From Pseudomonadota bacterium (GTDB taxonomy: Bacteria > Pseudomonadota > Alphaproteobacteria > RF32 > CAG-239): DNA of 64,000 nucleotides. Shown one piece after another: positions 25,659-33,683 of this stretch. Each line of letters begins with the position of its first letter. Position 1 is the first letter of the stretch. The notes under the pieces were generated by a model. It had not been told where the DNA came from and made no database searches. It saw nothing but the letters and a program-made list of their open reading frames with translations. A program made the translations under genes and the position numbers. The DNA lies in contig JAHALQ010000006.1 in NCBI GenBank assembly GCA_018362935.1, forward strand, positions 1-64,000. Reading direction: 5' to 3'.

Positions 25659-26111
25659 CTATCCCAGACAAGCTTTTATAATGCTGTTGGCTTTCCCCAT
25701 ATCCATCTGCCCCGCATACTGCGCCTTCAAAGCGCCCATAACTTTGCCCATGTCTTTCATGGATGCGGCACCGGTCGCGGCAATAATTGCCTTGACGGCA
25801 GCTTCCGTTTCCTGTTCGTTCATCTGCTTGGGCAGAAAACGCTCAATAACTTTAATCTCGGCCATTTCCTTATCTGCCAAATCCTGACGGTGCCCGTCGA
25901 CATACATTTTGATTGAATCATTACGCTGCTTAATCATCGTCTGCATCATCGACATCAGCTCCGCTTCCGTGGCTTCTTTGGCACCTTTGCCGCGAGCCTC
26001 GACATCTTTTTCTTTCATTCCCGCAATAATCAGGCGTACCGCGCCGGTTGTCGCTGCGTCATGTGCCAGCATTGATTCTTTAAGGGCTTTTTGCAAATCT
26101 TCACGTAACAT
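25659..26111 (-). CDS. yqeY: GatB/YqeY domain protein
   Basis: 150 aa, homologous to the C-terminal tail domain of GatB, with MLREDLQKALKESM, the RLIIAGMKEKDVEARGKG segment and KDMGKVMGALKAQYAGQMDM near its end. Free-standing YqeY proteins are common upstream of dnaG; their role is unproven, with tRNA binding or metabolism suspected. ATG 26111 (preceded by GGAG) is preferred to the TTG at 26114. It reads in the same direction as dnaG and rpoD. Confidence 0.92.
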   Translation of the reverse strand: MLREDLQKALKESMLAHDAATTGAVRLIIAGMKEKDVEARGKGAKEATEAELMSMMQTMIKQRNDSIKMYVDGHRQDLADKEMAEIKVIERFLPKQMNEQETEAAVKAIIAATGAASMKDMGKVMGALKAQYAGQMDMGKANSIIKACLG

Positions 26112-26228
26112 CAATTTTCTCCTTAATCATAAACTGCTGGTCAGCATACACGCATCCGCATAAAAAATCAATTGCCTTTCTACCGGCAAGAGATTATCTT
26201 CTAAAAAAACGTATCAGGGAGAAACAAC

Positions 26229-26939
26229 ATGAAAAAATTTTTACTTGCCTTGGCGTTTGCCGCCGCTTTCACCAATGCCCGCGCGCAGGAAATTCTTAAT
26301 GACGACGTGCGCAGAAGTTTTGAACAAACGCAGGCAGCTATGCAACAATCCGTCGAACAAATGGATCGGCAGATGCAGCAGGTCATGCCTGAGGTTGCCG
26401 AAAGCATGTCGCAGATGATGCAGAATATTTTCAAAACGGTTCCCCCGCTCATGAAGTCGCTTGAAGAAAATCAGGTTTTCTCCAAAGCTGCCGAACAGCT
26501 GAACAAAGAAATTAACGCCCAAACCAAAGAACTGAACACGTCAATATCGTCACAAACCAATGAATCCGTACCGGACAAATTTGTTATTTCCGGAAGCAAA
26601 GACGATAACGGCAGAAAAATCGATTTTAATTTCAGCCAGAATGACGAAGCCCTTGCCGAACTCAAAAAAGCATTCAGCATAAAAACCAACCCTGAAAACA
26701 AAGAAAGCTTCAGCCTCAAGGATTTAAAGAACCAGAAGCTGCGCGGCAGCGACTTCCGGCTGGAAATGATCAACGGACAAAACTATCTGGTCTATGATGA
26801 CGGCGACACATACTGCTACATCACCGGCATTATGAACAACAACATCATCGTGCGGATTCTCACCTCCGGCGAAGATGCGCCTGCCCGTGCCCGTAATTTT
26901 ATTAAAAACAGCAATCAGAAATTTATGCCTGCCGTCTAA
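26229..26939 (+). CDS. Periplasmic protein of unknown function
   Basis: 236 aa. A clear signal peptide (MKKFLLALAFAAAFTNARAQ) is followed by a Gln/Met-rich helical segment (about 25-85, likely coiled coil) and a C-terminal alpha/beta domain with GSDFRLEMINGQNYLVYDDG and NNNIIVRILTSGEDAPARAR. No family recognised. GGGAGAAACAAC precedes the ATG. Its 3' end overlaps the convergent Lnb-domain gene by 4 bp. Confidence 0.75.
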   Translation: MKKFLLALAFAAAFTNARAQEILNDDVRRSFEQTQAAMQQSVEQMDRQMQQVMPEVAESMSQMMQNIFKTVPPLMKSLEENQVFSKAAEQLNKEINAQTKELNTSISSQTNESVPDKFVISGSKDDNGRKIDFNFSQNDEALAELKKAFSIKTNPENKESFSLKDLKNQKLRGSDFRLEMINGQNYLVYDDGDTYCYITGIMNNNIIVRILTSGEDAPARARNFIKNSNQKFMPAV

Positions 26940-28765
26940 AAATAACGGCGCACGCCCAACAGGCTCTCCTCAACATCGCGTCCGTAATTCTGCTCGTATT
27001 TATAACTGCCCGCGAGCGCCCAGTTGCGGCTGAGGCTGTATGTCCCTTCGGCATAGTAAACCATCTGGCTTTTCCACTTGACGCTGGCGTATATTTTTTC
27101 GGCTTTTGCCCACAACCGCCATTTGTCATAAACCGCCAGAATACCGGCCTCGCCGCTTGCCGCGCCGTAAACGTTCTTGTCAATAAAGCCGCCGTAACCC
27201 GCCGCGCCGTTAATCATCGCGTAGGCCATAATCTCGTCTGTCAGGCGCACGGTCGCTCCCCCGCCGGTTTTCAGCGCCGTCACATAGCCTTCTTTGCCGC
27301 TCTGCGGATTGTAATCGCGCCCGATGTTCCACAATACCTGAAAAGATGTCGGCGCAAACATTTCGTCAATCGGCGCAATTGACCGCAATGAAAGAATATC
27401 CAGATTGTGCAAAACCAGTTTATCACTTTTGTCATAATGGCGCAGCGATGCTTCCAAAAAGTTAATTTCGGCGCCTTTGACAAATCCGTACCCGTCATCT
27501 GTCCAGGAATGGTATGCCGACCGCAGCGAAAACTGCTGAAAAGCTTCGCCGTTGCGCCAGCCGGCGGCCGCAGCCGCGCGCATGGAATCATGCCCCTGCA
27601 TCGGAACATTATTCCATTTTAAATCTTCAATGCTCCCCTTTTCCTGAAGCTTGTTGCGTTCTTTAAGAAGGCCGAAACTGTCTTTGCGGTATTCCTGCAA
27701 ATCCGTTTTGCCCGCCACATATTGATACTGCACGTACTGATAAGCCGTTTCCAGCACATCGGCCATCTCTGCATCGGTCAGGCCGCCGGCAGAATAATTG
27801 CGTTTTTTAATTGCGCGCAGATAAGCTTGTTTTTGCGCTTCGTTCATCATTTTGTAGCGATAGCGGATTTTGCTCTGCCGCGACGGCCGGTAATTAATCC
27901 CCTTGTTAATTTCAGGGATGTTCTGCAAAGCTTTCATCGTATCCAGCGGTATCACCTGCAGCGGAAATTTCTCTGCCAGTTTCAGGCTCGGGCGAACCGC
28001 ATCCAGATTTTCCAGCAGCAGATAAGAACAGTTGCGGGTCAGAAAATAATAACGCGACTGCGCCTGCCCGACTTCCCACATATGCGCGATGAAATAATCC
28101 AGTTCTTCGCGGCTGAAATCCAAATTGACTTCCCAAACGTCGCGGTTTTCGATGTTGTTGTAATTATTGACGACTTCATAATACGGCTTGACCGTAAAAC
28201 CGCCGTAATATGCCCCGGCCAGACCCAATAACGGATAAAGCGGCCCCGGATTGTCGCCCATAAACGCGCCGTAGGTAATCCCGTGGCCGAGCAGCTGCGT
28301 CCCTTTGCGCGCCGTGTCGATTCTGATCATCGTATGCCCGAACAGGGACGACGGATTGTTCATATTGGCATCGGTAAACAACAGCGTTATGCCGTTGGGG
28401 CGCAGGTCGTTATAAAACTGTTCGTATTCTTTGCACTTGGGAAACGGCGCTTCCGTCAGACCACGCTTTTTAAGCAGCTTGTAACGCGCCGGAAACAGGC
28501 ATTGCTTTTTATAATCATTGTTCTGAAACAAGGCGATGGTTGCCTCAAGCTCATTCTGCGGATTAAATTTTCCGTTTGCGCTCAAAAAAAAGTTTGGCGT
28601 ATCAATTGTGCTTTCATAGCCGCCAAACGGTTTTTTCTGATAGTGCCCCAGCGCCAGCCATTCGTCCGTGCGGGAAATATCGTTTTTTGCCGCGCATACC
28701 GCCGGAAACAAAAAAAAGAATAAAAAAACGGAACGGAAAAACCGGTATATACGAGTCATATACAT
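26936..28765 (-). CDS. Lnb-type (DUF4105) periplasmic domain with C-terminal outer membrane barrel
   Basis: 609 aa. Signal peptide (FFRSVFLFFFLFPAVCAA), then a DUF4105/Lnb N-terminal-type domain at about 110-260 with NPSSLFGHTMIRI (H144) and FLTRNCSYLLLENLD (C246), the expected catalytic His and Cys. The second half is rich in alternating aromatic and polar residues and ends LLGVRRYF with a terminal Phe, as in beta-barrel outer membrane proteins. Enterococcal Lnb moves an acyl group within lipoproteins; whether this Gram-negative relative does so is unknown. GGAGGGACAAG precedes the ATG. Confidence 0.82.
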   Translation of the reverse strand: MYMTRIYRFFRSVFLFFFLFPAVCAAKNDISRTDEWLALGHYQKKPFGGYESTIDTPNFFLSANGKFNPQNELEATIALFQNNDYKKQCLFPARYKLLKKRGLTEAPFPKCKEYEQFYNDLRPNGITLLFTDANMNNPSSLFGHTMIRIDTARKGTQLLGHGITYGAFMGDNPGPLYPLLGLAGAYYGGFTVKPYYEVVNNYNNIENRDVWEVNLDFSREELDYFIAHMWEVGQAQSRYYFLTRNCSYLLLENLDAVRPSLKLAEKFPLQVIPLDTMKALQNIPEINKGINYRPSRQSKIRYRYKMMNEAQKQAYLRAIKKRNYSAGGLTDAEMADVLETAYQYVQYQYVAGKTDLQEYRKDSFGLLKERNKLQEKGSIEDLKWNNVPMQGHDSMRAAAAAGWRNGEAFQQFSLRSAYHSWTDDGYGFVKGAEINFLEASLRHYDKSDKLVLHNLDILSLRSIAPIDEMFAPTSFQVLWNIGRDYNPQSGKEGYVTALKTGGGATVRLTDEIMAYAMINGAAGYGGFIDKNVYGAASGEAGILAVYDKWRLWAKAEKIYASVKWKSQMVYYAEGTYSLSRNWALAGSYKYEQNYGRDVEESLLGVRRYF

Positions 28766-28802
28766 CTTGTCCCTCCGCCCCGAAAATTATAAAAACCGCC
28801 GG

Positions 28803-29264
28803 CTAGGCAATCTCGTGAGCCAAATCGATCATTGCCAGAGTAACCGAAACGGCGTCGGCGTTTTCATCGGCAAATATGCTGGCAAAATGAGCCTGAGTCT
28901 GTGCGCCGAGCTTTTGGCTGTCGACATTCAGAATACCCGCAAGGGTATCAATTGTTTCGCCGCGGCCGGCCGCTGCATCCATGGCAAACTGTTCCATGTT
29001 GTTTTCCAGAAATGCCAGCGCCATTTTGCCGGTGCCGCCGGAAATGCGTCCGTTCGGATCACAGCCCGAAGTACCGAATGTAATTCCGAAAGTCTGTGTG
29101 CCGAAAGAAGCGTTGGTGGTTGCCGCCAAAACCTGCGGGCCGATGCCGCGTTCGCCTTTCCAGGCCATTGAGCCCAGTCCGCAGCCGGTGCTGTCAATTG
29201 CCAAAGCAGAATGAGACATCATCATGGATCCCAGAACGGCAGCTGCCAGATAAATTTTTTTCAT
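28803..29264 (-). CDS. DUF3015 family exported protein
   Basis: 153 aa. Signal peptide (MKKIYLAAAVLGSMMMSHSALA), then the DUF3015 pattern GCGLGSMAWKGERG, QVLAATTNASFGTQTFGITFGTSGC and a helical C-terminus. Two cysteines may form a disulphide. Function unknown. GGAGAG lies before the ATG. It precedes the Lnb-domain gene on the same strand by about 40 bp and could be co-transcribed with it. Confidence 0.85.
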   Translation of the reverse strand: MKKIYLAAAVLGSMMMSHSALAIDSTGCGLGSMAWKGERGIGPQVLAATTNASFGTQTFGITFGTSGCDPNGRISGGTGKMALAFLENNMEQFAMDAAAGRGETIDTLAGILNVDSQKLGAQTQAHFASIFADENADAVSVTLAMIDLAHEIA

Positions 29265-29374
29265 TAGTGCTCTCCATAAGAAATTTTGTACTTTTTGAAA
29301 GTAACAATATTAGCGGAAAATGTATAGCCTTTTTATAATTATCCACTTCTAAGAAAGTGCTTGATTTATTTTTT

Positions 29375-29380
29375 TATAAT
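29375..29380 (+). promoter_or_regulatory. Candidate -10 box of the greA promoter
   Basis: A perfect TATAAT stands 27 bp before the greA leader hairpin; the matching -35 region (AGAAAG around 29352) is poor, so this is only a candidate. Confidence 0.4.
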
Positions 29381-29408
29381 GCTACATTGAAATCATATTA
29401 AAACAAAC

Positions 29409-29452
29409 AACGGGCTGTGAAAGAGTTACCCTCTCTCGCAGTTCGTTTTTTC
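29409..29452 (+). terminator. Terminator-like hairpin in the greA leader
   Basis: A 17-bp stem (AACGGGCTGTGAAAGAG with CTCTCTCGCAGTTCGTT, using G-U pairs and one mismatch) with a 5-nt loop is followed at once by a run of six T. It stands 35 bp upstream of the greA ATG, with no plus-strand gene upstream that it could serve, so it is probably an attenuator or makes a short leader RNA. Confidence 0.75.
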
Positions 29453-29486
29453 TAACTCTCATATATTTTAAGAATAGGTGAAAAAA

Positions 29487-29960
29487 ATGGAAAAATTCCC
29501 TTTGACCAAACAAGGGTATATTACTCTTGAAGCCGAATTAAAAAATCTTAAGGGCGTCGAAAGACCAAACATTATTGCGGCGATTGACGAAGCCCGTTCG
29601 CACGGCGACTTGTCTGAAAATGCCGAATATTCCGCCGCTAAGGAAAAACAGAGCTTTATCGAAGGGCGCATTCAGGATTTGGAAGCCGTATTGAGCCGCG
29701 CCCAGGTTATTGACGTTGCCAGCGCGCATTATGATGTCGTCCGTTTCGGCGCGACTGTTTCGGTTGCCGATGAAGACACCGATGAGGAAAAAAGCTATCA
29801 GATTGTCGGCGATTATGAGGCTGATATTGAAAAAAACAAAATTTCGCTGTCCTCGCCGCTGGCGAAGGCGCTTATCGGCAAAGAAGTCGGGGATACTGCG
29901 GAATACATGGCTCCCGGCGGCCGCAAGTCTTTTGAAATTTTGGAAATAAATTATATTTAA
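29487..29960 (+). CDS. greA: Transcription elongation factor GreA
   Basis: 157 aa from ATG 29487 (a GTG at 29478 is in frame but AGGTG serves the ATG). The N-terminal coiled coil carries the acidic tip GDLSENAEY (D41, E44) that enters the RNA polymerase secondary channel and stimulates cleavage of backtracked RNA. The C-terminal FKBP-like domain ends EYMAPGGRKSFEILEI. It is preceded by a leader terminator and followed by a strong terminator. Confidence 0.97.
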   Translation: MEKFPLTKQGYITLEAELKNLKGVERPNIIAAIDEARSHGDLSENAEYSAAKEKQSFIEGRIQDLEAVLSRAQVIDVASAHYDVVRFGATVSVADEDTDEEKSYQIVGDYEADIEKNKISLSSPLAKALIGKEVGDTAEYMAPGGRKSFEILEINYI

Positions 29961-29983
29961 TTCCGCAAAAAAAAGCTTATATC

Positions 29984-30019
29984 AAACAGGCATTTTCAAA
30001 TAAAATGCCTGTTTTTTTA
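29984..30019 (+). terminator. Terminator of greA
   Basis: AAACAGGCATTTT-CAAAT-AAAATGCCTGTTT then TTTTA. Confidence 0.92.
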
Positions 30020-30032
30020 TGAGGAGAAAACA

Positions 30033-30284
30033 ATGGATACCAGAAATTACGATGAAAAATTCAACTGCGGGCTGGAGAGCTGCGACTGCGACGAAGACAA
30101 CAAATGCGGCTGTTCTTTTCCCAACAACATCAGCGACTTTACCTGCGCCTGTAATGAGGAAACCAACTGCGGCTGCATCCAGTTTGACGAACCGACAACC
30201 ACTTATGTCAAAAGGGAAAGCCTATGTGTCTGTACGCCGGAAGAATGCGACTGCACCGTCGAACACACCGAAACCGAACAATAA
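30033..30284 (+). CDS. Small cysteine-rich protein with six CxC pairs
   Basis: 83 aa with 13 cysteines, twelve of them in six CxC motifs (CDC, CGC, CAC, CGC, CVC, CDC), spaced along an acidic Asn/Asp/Glu/Thr-rich chain. No signal peptide. GAGGAG is placed perfectly before the ATG, and trxB begins 15 nt after the stop, so the two are almost surely co-transcribed. The pattern suggests a metal-thiolate protein (metallothionein-like) or a thiol buffer reduced by the thioredoxin system; no known family is recognised. A reading frame beginning at 30019 on the same strand is a shadow. Confidence 0.8.
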   Translation: MDTRNYDEKFNCGLESCDCDEDNKCGCSFPNNISDFTCACNEETNCGCIQFDEPTTTYVKRESLCVCTPEECDCTVEHTETEQ

Positions 30285-30299
30285 AAGCGGAGCCGCATA

Positions 30300-31250
30300 A
30301 TGGCCGAATATAAAACCCCTGTCCTGATTATCGGTTCCGGACCGGCCGGATATACCGCCGGAATATATGCCGCCCGCGCCGGCCTGAAACCGATTATCGT
30401 TTCGGGAGAACAGCTTGGCGGCCAGTTAACCATTACCAATTTGGTCGAAAACTATCCAGGTTTTCCCGAGCCGGTGCTCGGCGCCAAGCTCATGGAAGAC
30501 ATGCGCAAACAGGCTGAAAACGTCGGCGCCCGGATTATAGACGACAAGATTGTCGAAATCGATTTTAAAACCCGTCCCTATGAATGCAGTTCCGATAACC
30601 ACAACCTCTTTTCCGGACAAACCATGATTATCGCCACCGGCGCTTCCGCCCGCTGGCTCGGACTGGAAAACGAAACCAAATACCGCGGTTTTGGCATTTC
30701 CGTGTGCGCTACCTGTGACGGATTCTTTTTCAGAAACAAAAACGTCGCGGTTGTCGGCGGCGGCAACACCGCGGCGGAAGAAGCCCTTTTCTTAAGCAAT
30801 TACGCCAGTTTTGTCACCATAATTCACCGCCGCGATTCTCTGCGCGCCGACAAGGCGATGCAGGAGAAAATCCGCAAAAACCACAAGATAGCCGTCGAAT
30901 GGAACAGCGTGGTTGAAGATATTATCGGCACCGAAAACCCGCTGGAAGTAACGGGGCTGAAAGTTAAGAATGTCAAGACAGACCAAACCAAAATACTGCC
31001 GGTCAGCGGCGTTTTTATAGCAATCGGCCACCAGCCCAACACCGAAATCTTCAAAGGGCACATTGATTTGGATGACCAAGGTTATATCATCACCAAACAT
31101 GATACAACGCAAACCAGCGTTCCCGGAATTTTTGCTGCCGGCGATGTCAAAAACCCGCGTTTCAGGCAGGCTGTCGTCGCCGCCGGTTCCGGCTGCATGG
31201 CCGCCATGGAAGCCGAAGCCTATTTATTGGAACAGAAGCTCAAATCTTAG
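30300..31250 (+). CDS. trxB: Thioredoxin-disulfide reductase
   Basis: 316 aa FAD flavoprotein that passes electrons from NADPH to thioredoxin. FAD-binding IGSGPAGYTAGIYAARAG (11-28), redox-active C136-AT-C139, NADPH-binding VVGGGNTAAEEALFL and the C-terminal GIFAAGDVKNPRFRQAV. It follows the cysteine-rich small gene by 15 nt and is convergent with fmt, overlapping it by 4 bp. Confidence 0.96.
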   Translation: MAEYKTPVLIIGSGPAGYTAGIYAARAGLKPIIVSGEQLGGQLTITNLVENYPGFPEPVLGAKLMEDMRKQAENVGARIIDDKIVEIDFKTRPYECSSDNHNLFSGQTMIIATGASARWLGLENETKYRGFGISVCATCDGFFFRNKNVAVVGGGNTAAEEALFLSNYASFVTIIHRRDSLRADKAMQEKIRKNHKIAVEWNSVVEDIIGTENPLEVTGLKVKNVKTDQTKILPVSGVFIAIGHQPNTEIFKGHIDLDDQGYIITKHDTTQTSVPGIFAAGDVKNPRFRQAVVAAGSGCMAAMEAEAYLLEQKLKS

Positions 31251-32143
31251 AATTTATAGCCGCACAAAAGCTCGCAGGCCGACATGCACTTTTTGCCCTG
31301 CCGCTGAATTTTTCTCACCTCTAGCATCCCCTCGCCGCAGGCAATGCGGATATGTTTGCCGTCACAGATGATGCTTCCCGGACAGGCATCCGCTTTTTCA
31401 TCCAGCGCATCGGCTTCAAGAATTTTAAAACGCTCGCCGCAATGTTCAAAATAGGTTGCCGGATACGGGTTAAACGCGCGGATTTTGCGTTCCAGAACTT
31501 TTGCCGGCTGCGCAAAGTCAAGCAGGCACTCGCTCTTGTCGATTTTGGCGGCATAAGTCACCAGGCTTTCATCCTGCGGTTCCGGCTTAATGTTGTCCAA
31601 ATCATCCAAAACTTCAATCATCAGCTTTGCGCCGAGCTCGGACATTTCGTCATGCAAACTGCCGCCGGTGGTTTCCGGCGTTATGGCGATTTCGCCTTTC
31701 TTATACATGGCGCCGGCATCCAAAGCCTCTACCACCTGCATAATCGTAATGCCGTTTTTATCATCGCCGGCTTCAATCGAACGCTGAATCGGCGCCGCGC
31801 CGCGCCAACGCGGCAGAAGCGAACCGTGCACATTCAGGCAGCCTTTGGGAAAAGCCTCAATAACCGCTTTCGGCAAAATCAGCCCGTACGCCGCCACAAT
31901 CGCGATATCGGCATTGAGCGCAGCAAATTTCTGCTGCTCTTCCTCTTTGCGCAGCGACTTGGGCGTGCGCACCTCAATCCCTTTGCTTTCGGCAAACTGC
32001 TGCACCGGCGATTTCTGAACTTTCTGCCCCCTGCCCGCTTCTTTCGGCGCCTGGCAATAAACGCAGACAACCTCATGCTTTTCGCACAGGGCTTTTAATG
32101 TCGGCACGGCAAAATCCGGCGTTCCCATAAAAACGATTTTCAT
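31247..32143 (-). CDS. fmt: Methionyl-tRNA formyltransferase
   Basis: 298 aa. It formylates initiator Met-tRNA with 10-formyl-THF. The N-terminal MKIVFMGTPDFAVPTLKAL, the LNVHGSLLPRWRGAAPIQR catalytic segment (with Asn, His and the conserved SLLP) and the C-terminal KIRAFNPYPATYF are all present. Its ATG shares one base with the def stop, the usual def-fmt pair. It ends the murF-nrdR-nusB-def-fmt run. Confidence 0.96.
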   Translation of the reverse strand: MKIVFMGTPDFAVPTLKALCEKHEVVCVYCQAPKEAGRGQKVQKSPVQQFAESKGIEVRTPKSLRKEEEQQKFAALNADIAIVAAYGLILPKAVIEAFPKGCLNVHGSLLPRWRGAAPIQRSIEAGDDKNGITIMQVVEALDAGAMYKKGEIAITPETTGGSLHDEMSELGAKLMIEVLDDLDNIKPEPQDESLVTYAAKIDKSECLLDFAQPAKVLERKIRAFNPYPATYFEHCGERFKILEADALDEKADACPGSIICDGKHIRIACGEGMLEVRKIQRQGKKCMSACELLCGYKF

Positions 32144-32661
32144 TATTTCCGTTCTCTTTCTTTGCGTAATTTCTCAAGTTTTTTCAAGAGCATCTGCCGT
32201 TTCAGGCGGCTGATTTTATCAATATACAAAATACCGTCCAAATGGTCGAGTTCATGCTGCGCGGCAACGGCCAAAAAGTCTTCGGCCAGCATTTCGCATT
32301 CATTGCCGTGGTAATCCAGATAACGGATTTTGACGCTGGCCGGGCGCTCGACCTCGGCGCGCATTTCCGGCACGGACAAGCAGCCCTCTTCGCAGACTTC
32401 GGTTTCATCAGATGACCAGACAATCTCCGGATTAGCCAGATACAGCGGCGACGGCTCCTCGCCCTCATGGGCAATATCGATAACCACCACGCGCTTGGAA
32501 ACCCCGACCTGCGGCGCAGCCAAACCGCAGCCATTTTCGGCATACATCGTTTCCAGCATATCGTCAAACAGCTGCCGCAGCTCATCATCCACTCCGGCGA
32601 CTTTTTCGGCCTTTTGTTTCAAGACCGGATGCGGATATTCATATACTTTCAATTTCGCCAT
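32143..32661 (-). CDS. def: Peptide deformylase
   Basis: 172 aa Fe/Zn enzyme removing the formyl group from new proteins. The three motifs are intact: GCGLAAPQVG (44-53), EGCLSVP with ligand C94 and QHELDHLDG with H136, E137 and H140. It overlaps fmt by 1 nt. The gap upstream (32662-32708) holds a remnant of the GTAC-hairpin element after nusB. Confidence 0.97.
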   Translation of the reverse strand: MAKLKVYEYPHPVLKQKAEKVAGVDDELRQLFDDMLETMYAENGCGLAAPQVGVSKRVVVIDIAHEGEEPSPLYLANPEIVWSSDETEVCEEGCLSVPEMRAEVERPASVKIRYLDYHGNECEMLAEDFLAVAAQHELDHLDGILYIDKISRLKRQMLLKKLEKLRKERERK

Positions 32662-32681
32662 TTAGTATTCCCTCAATCACA

Positions 32682-32708
32682 GCAATTTGCGCCAGCCAAA
32701 CGAACTTT
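32682..32708 (-). repeat. Remnant of a GTAC-hairpin element (copy E, 3' of nusB)
   Basis: GCGCCAGCCAAACGAA (32689-32704) is identical to part of the arm of copy A after gatC, and is joined directly to GCAATTT, which in copy A lies further in. The middle and tip are missing, so this looks like an internally deleted copy. It begins directly after the nusB stop. Confidence 0.6.
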
Positions 32709-33200
32709 TCAGCGAAGTGCCTTGGCTATTGTGTCAAGCAAAGCATTCACCATTTTCGGCTCGTTCTTGGAAAAGAACGCATAAGCCAAATCGACATATT
32801 CTTTGACAATGACGGCGGCATCGACATCGGTGGTGTGCGCCAGTTCATAAGCGGCGCAAAGCAAAAGCGCGCGCAATGTGCCGTCAAAACGTTCAAAAGA
32901 CCAGCCTTCGCGCAGATAATGCGCCAGAGATTTCTCAAGTTCTTCTTTGTCGGCATGGACATTTTTAGTCAGGTTGCTGAAATAAGCTTTGTCCATATCT
33001 TCAACGCGGACAAGCTCTTCTTTTTCCTCCCAGCCGTCATTTTCTTCTTCAATGACATACCTTCCGACTTCGCCGTTGACAAAGTCTTTAATCACCTCGT
33101 CAACCGGCAGCTGTCCGTATTCAATCATATAGGTAGCCTGCACGGCTGCCAGCCGTGCCGCCGATTTCATCCTGATTTTTTCCGAAACAAAACTTCCCAT
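32709..33200 (-). CDS. nusB: Transcription antitermination factor NusB
   Basis: 163 aa all-helical protein that with NusE/S10 binds boxA RNA for rRNA antitermination. The N-terminal SAARLAAVQATYMIEYG helix, an acidic insertion (about 48-66), RFDGTLRALLLCAAYEL and the C-terminal VIVKEYVDLAYAFF / MVNALLDTIAK are NusB-like. It overlaps nrdR by 1 nt. The internal methionine at residue 11 is an alternative start. Confidence 0.93.
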   Translation of the reverse strand: MGSFVSEKIRMKSAARLAAVQATYMIEYGQLPVDEVIKDFVNGEVGRYVIEEENDGWEEKEELVRVEDMDKAYFSNLTKNVHADKEELEKSLAHYLREGWSFERFDGTLRALLLCAAYELAHTTDVDAAVIVKEYVDLAYAFFSKNEPKMVNALLDTIAKALR

Positions 33201-33676
33201 TATTCGTCCTCTCCCCGGGGTTTAGCCAATTTATCAATAGTTTCCACAAATTCTTCAAAGTCTTTGACCTCGCGAAAATCGCGGTAAACCGAAGCAAAAC
33301 GGATATACGCGATATGGTCGAGGTTTGCCAGTGTTTCCATGACATATTCACCGATTTGGGTCGACGGAATTTCCGTCTCGCCCGAACTTTCCAGCCGCCG
33401 CTGGATAGCCGTAACGATTTTTTCCACCCTTTCGCTGCTGACCGGGCGCTTACGCACCGCCAGATATATCGAACGGGCAAGCTTGTCGCGGTCAAAATTC
33501 ACCCTGTCGCCGTTTTTCTTAACGACAATCAAATCGCGCAGCTGCACGCGTTCAAACGTTGTAAAACGCGAGCCGCATTCCGCGCATTCGCGGCGGCGGC
33601 GGATAGCCGTCGAGTCATCCGTTTCGCGCGAATCTTTAACCTGAGTGTCTTCACACCCGCAAAATGGGCACTTCAT
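33200..33676 (-). CDS. nrdR: Transcriptional repressor NrdR
   Basis: 158 aa regulator of ribonucleotide reductase genes. N-terminal zinc ribbon with C3, C6, C31 and C34 ([10 protein letters not shown]...[17 protein letters not shown]) and an ATP-cone domain ([20 protein letters not shown]). nrdR-nusB is a common neighbour pair. It starts 7 nt after the murF stop and overlaps nusB by one base. Confidence 0.97.
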   Translation of the reverse strand: MKCPFCGCEDTQVKDSRETDDSTAIRRRRECAECGSRFTTFERVQLRDLIVVKKNGDRVNFDRDKLARSIYLAVRKRPVSSERVEKIVTAIQRRLESSGETEIPSTQIGEYVMETLANLDHIAYIRFASVYRDFREVKDFEEFVETIDKLAKPRGEDE

Positions 33677-33683
33677 ATCCGGT

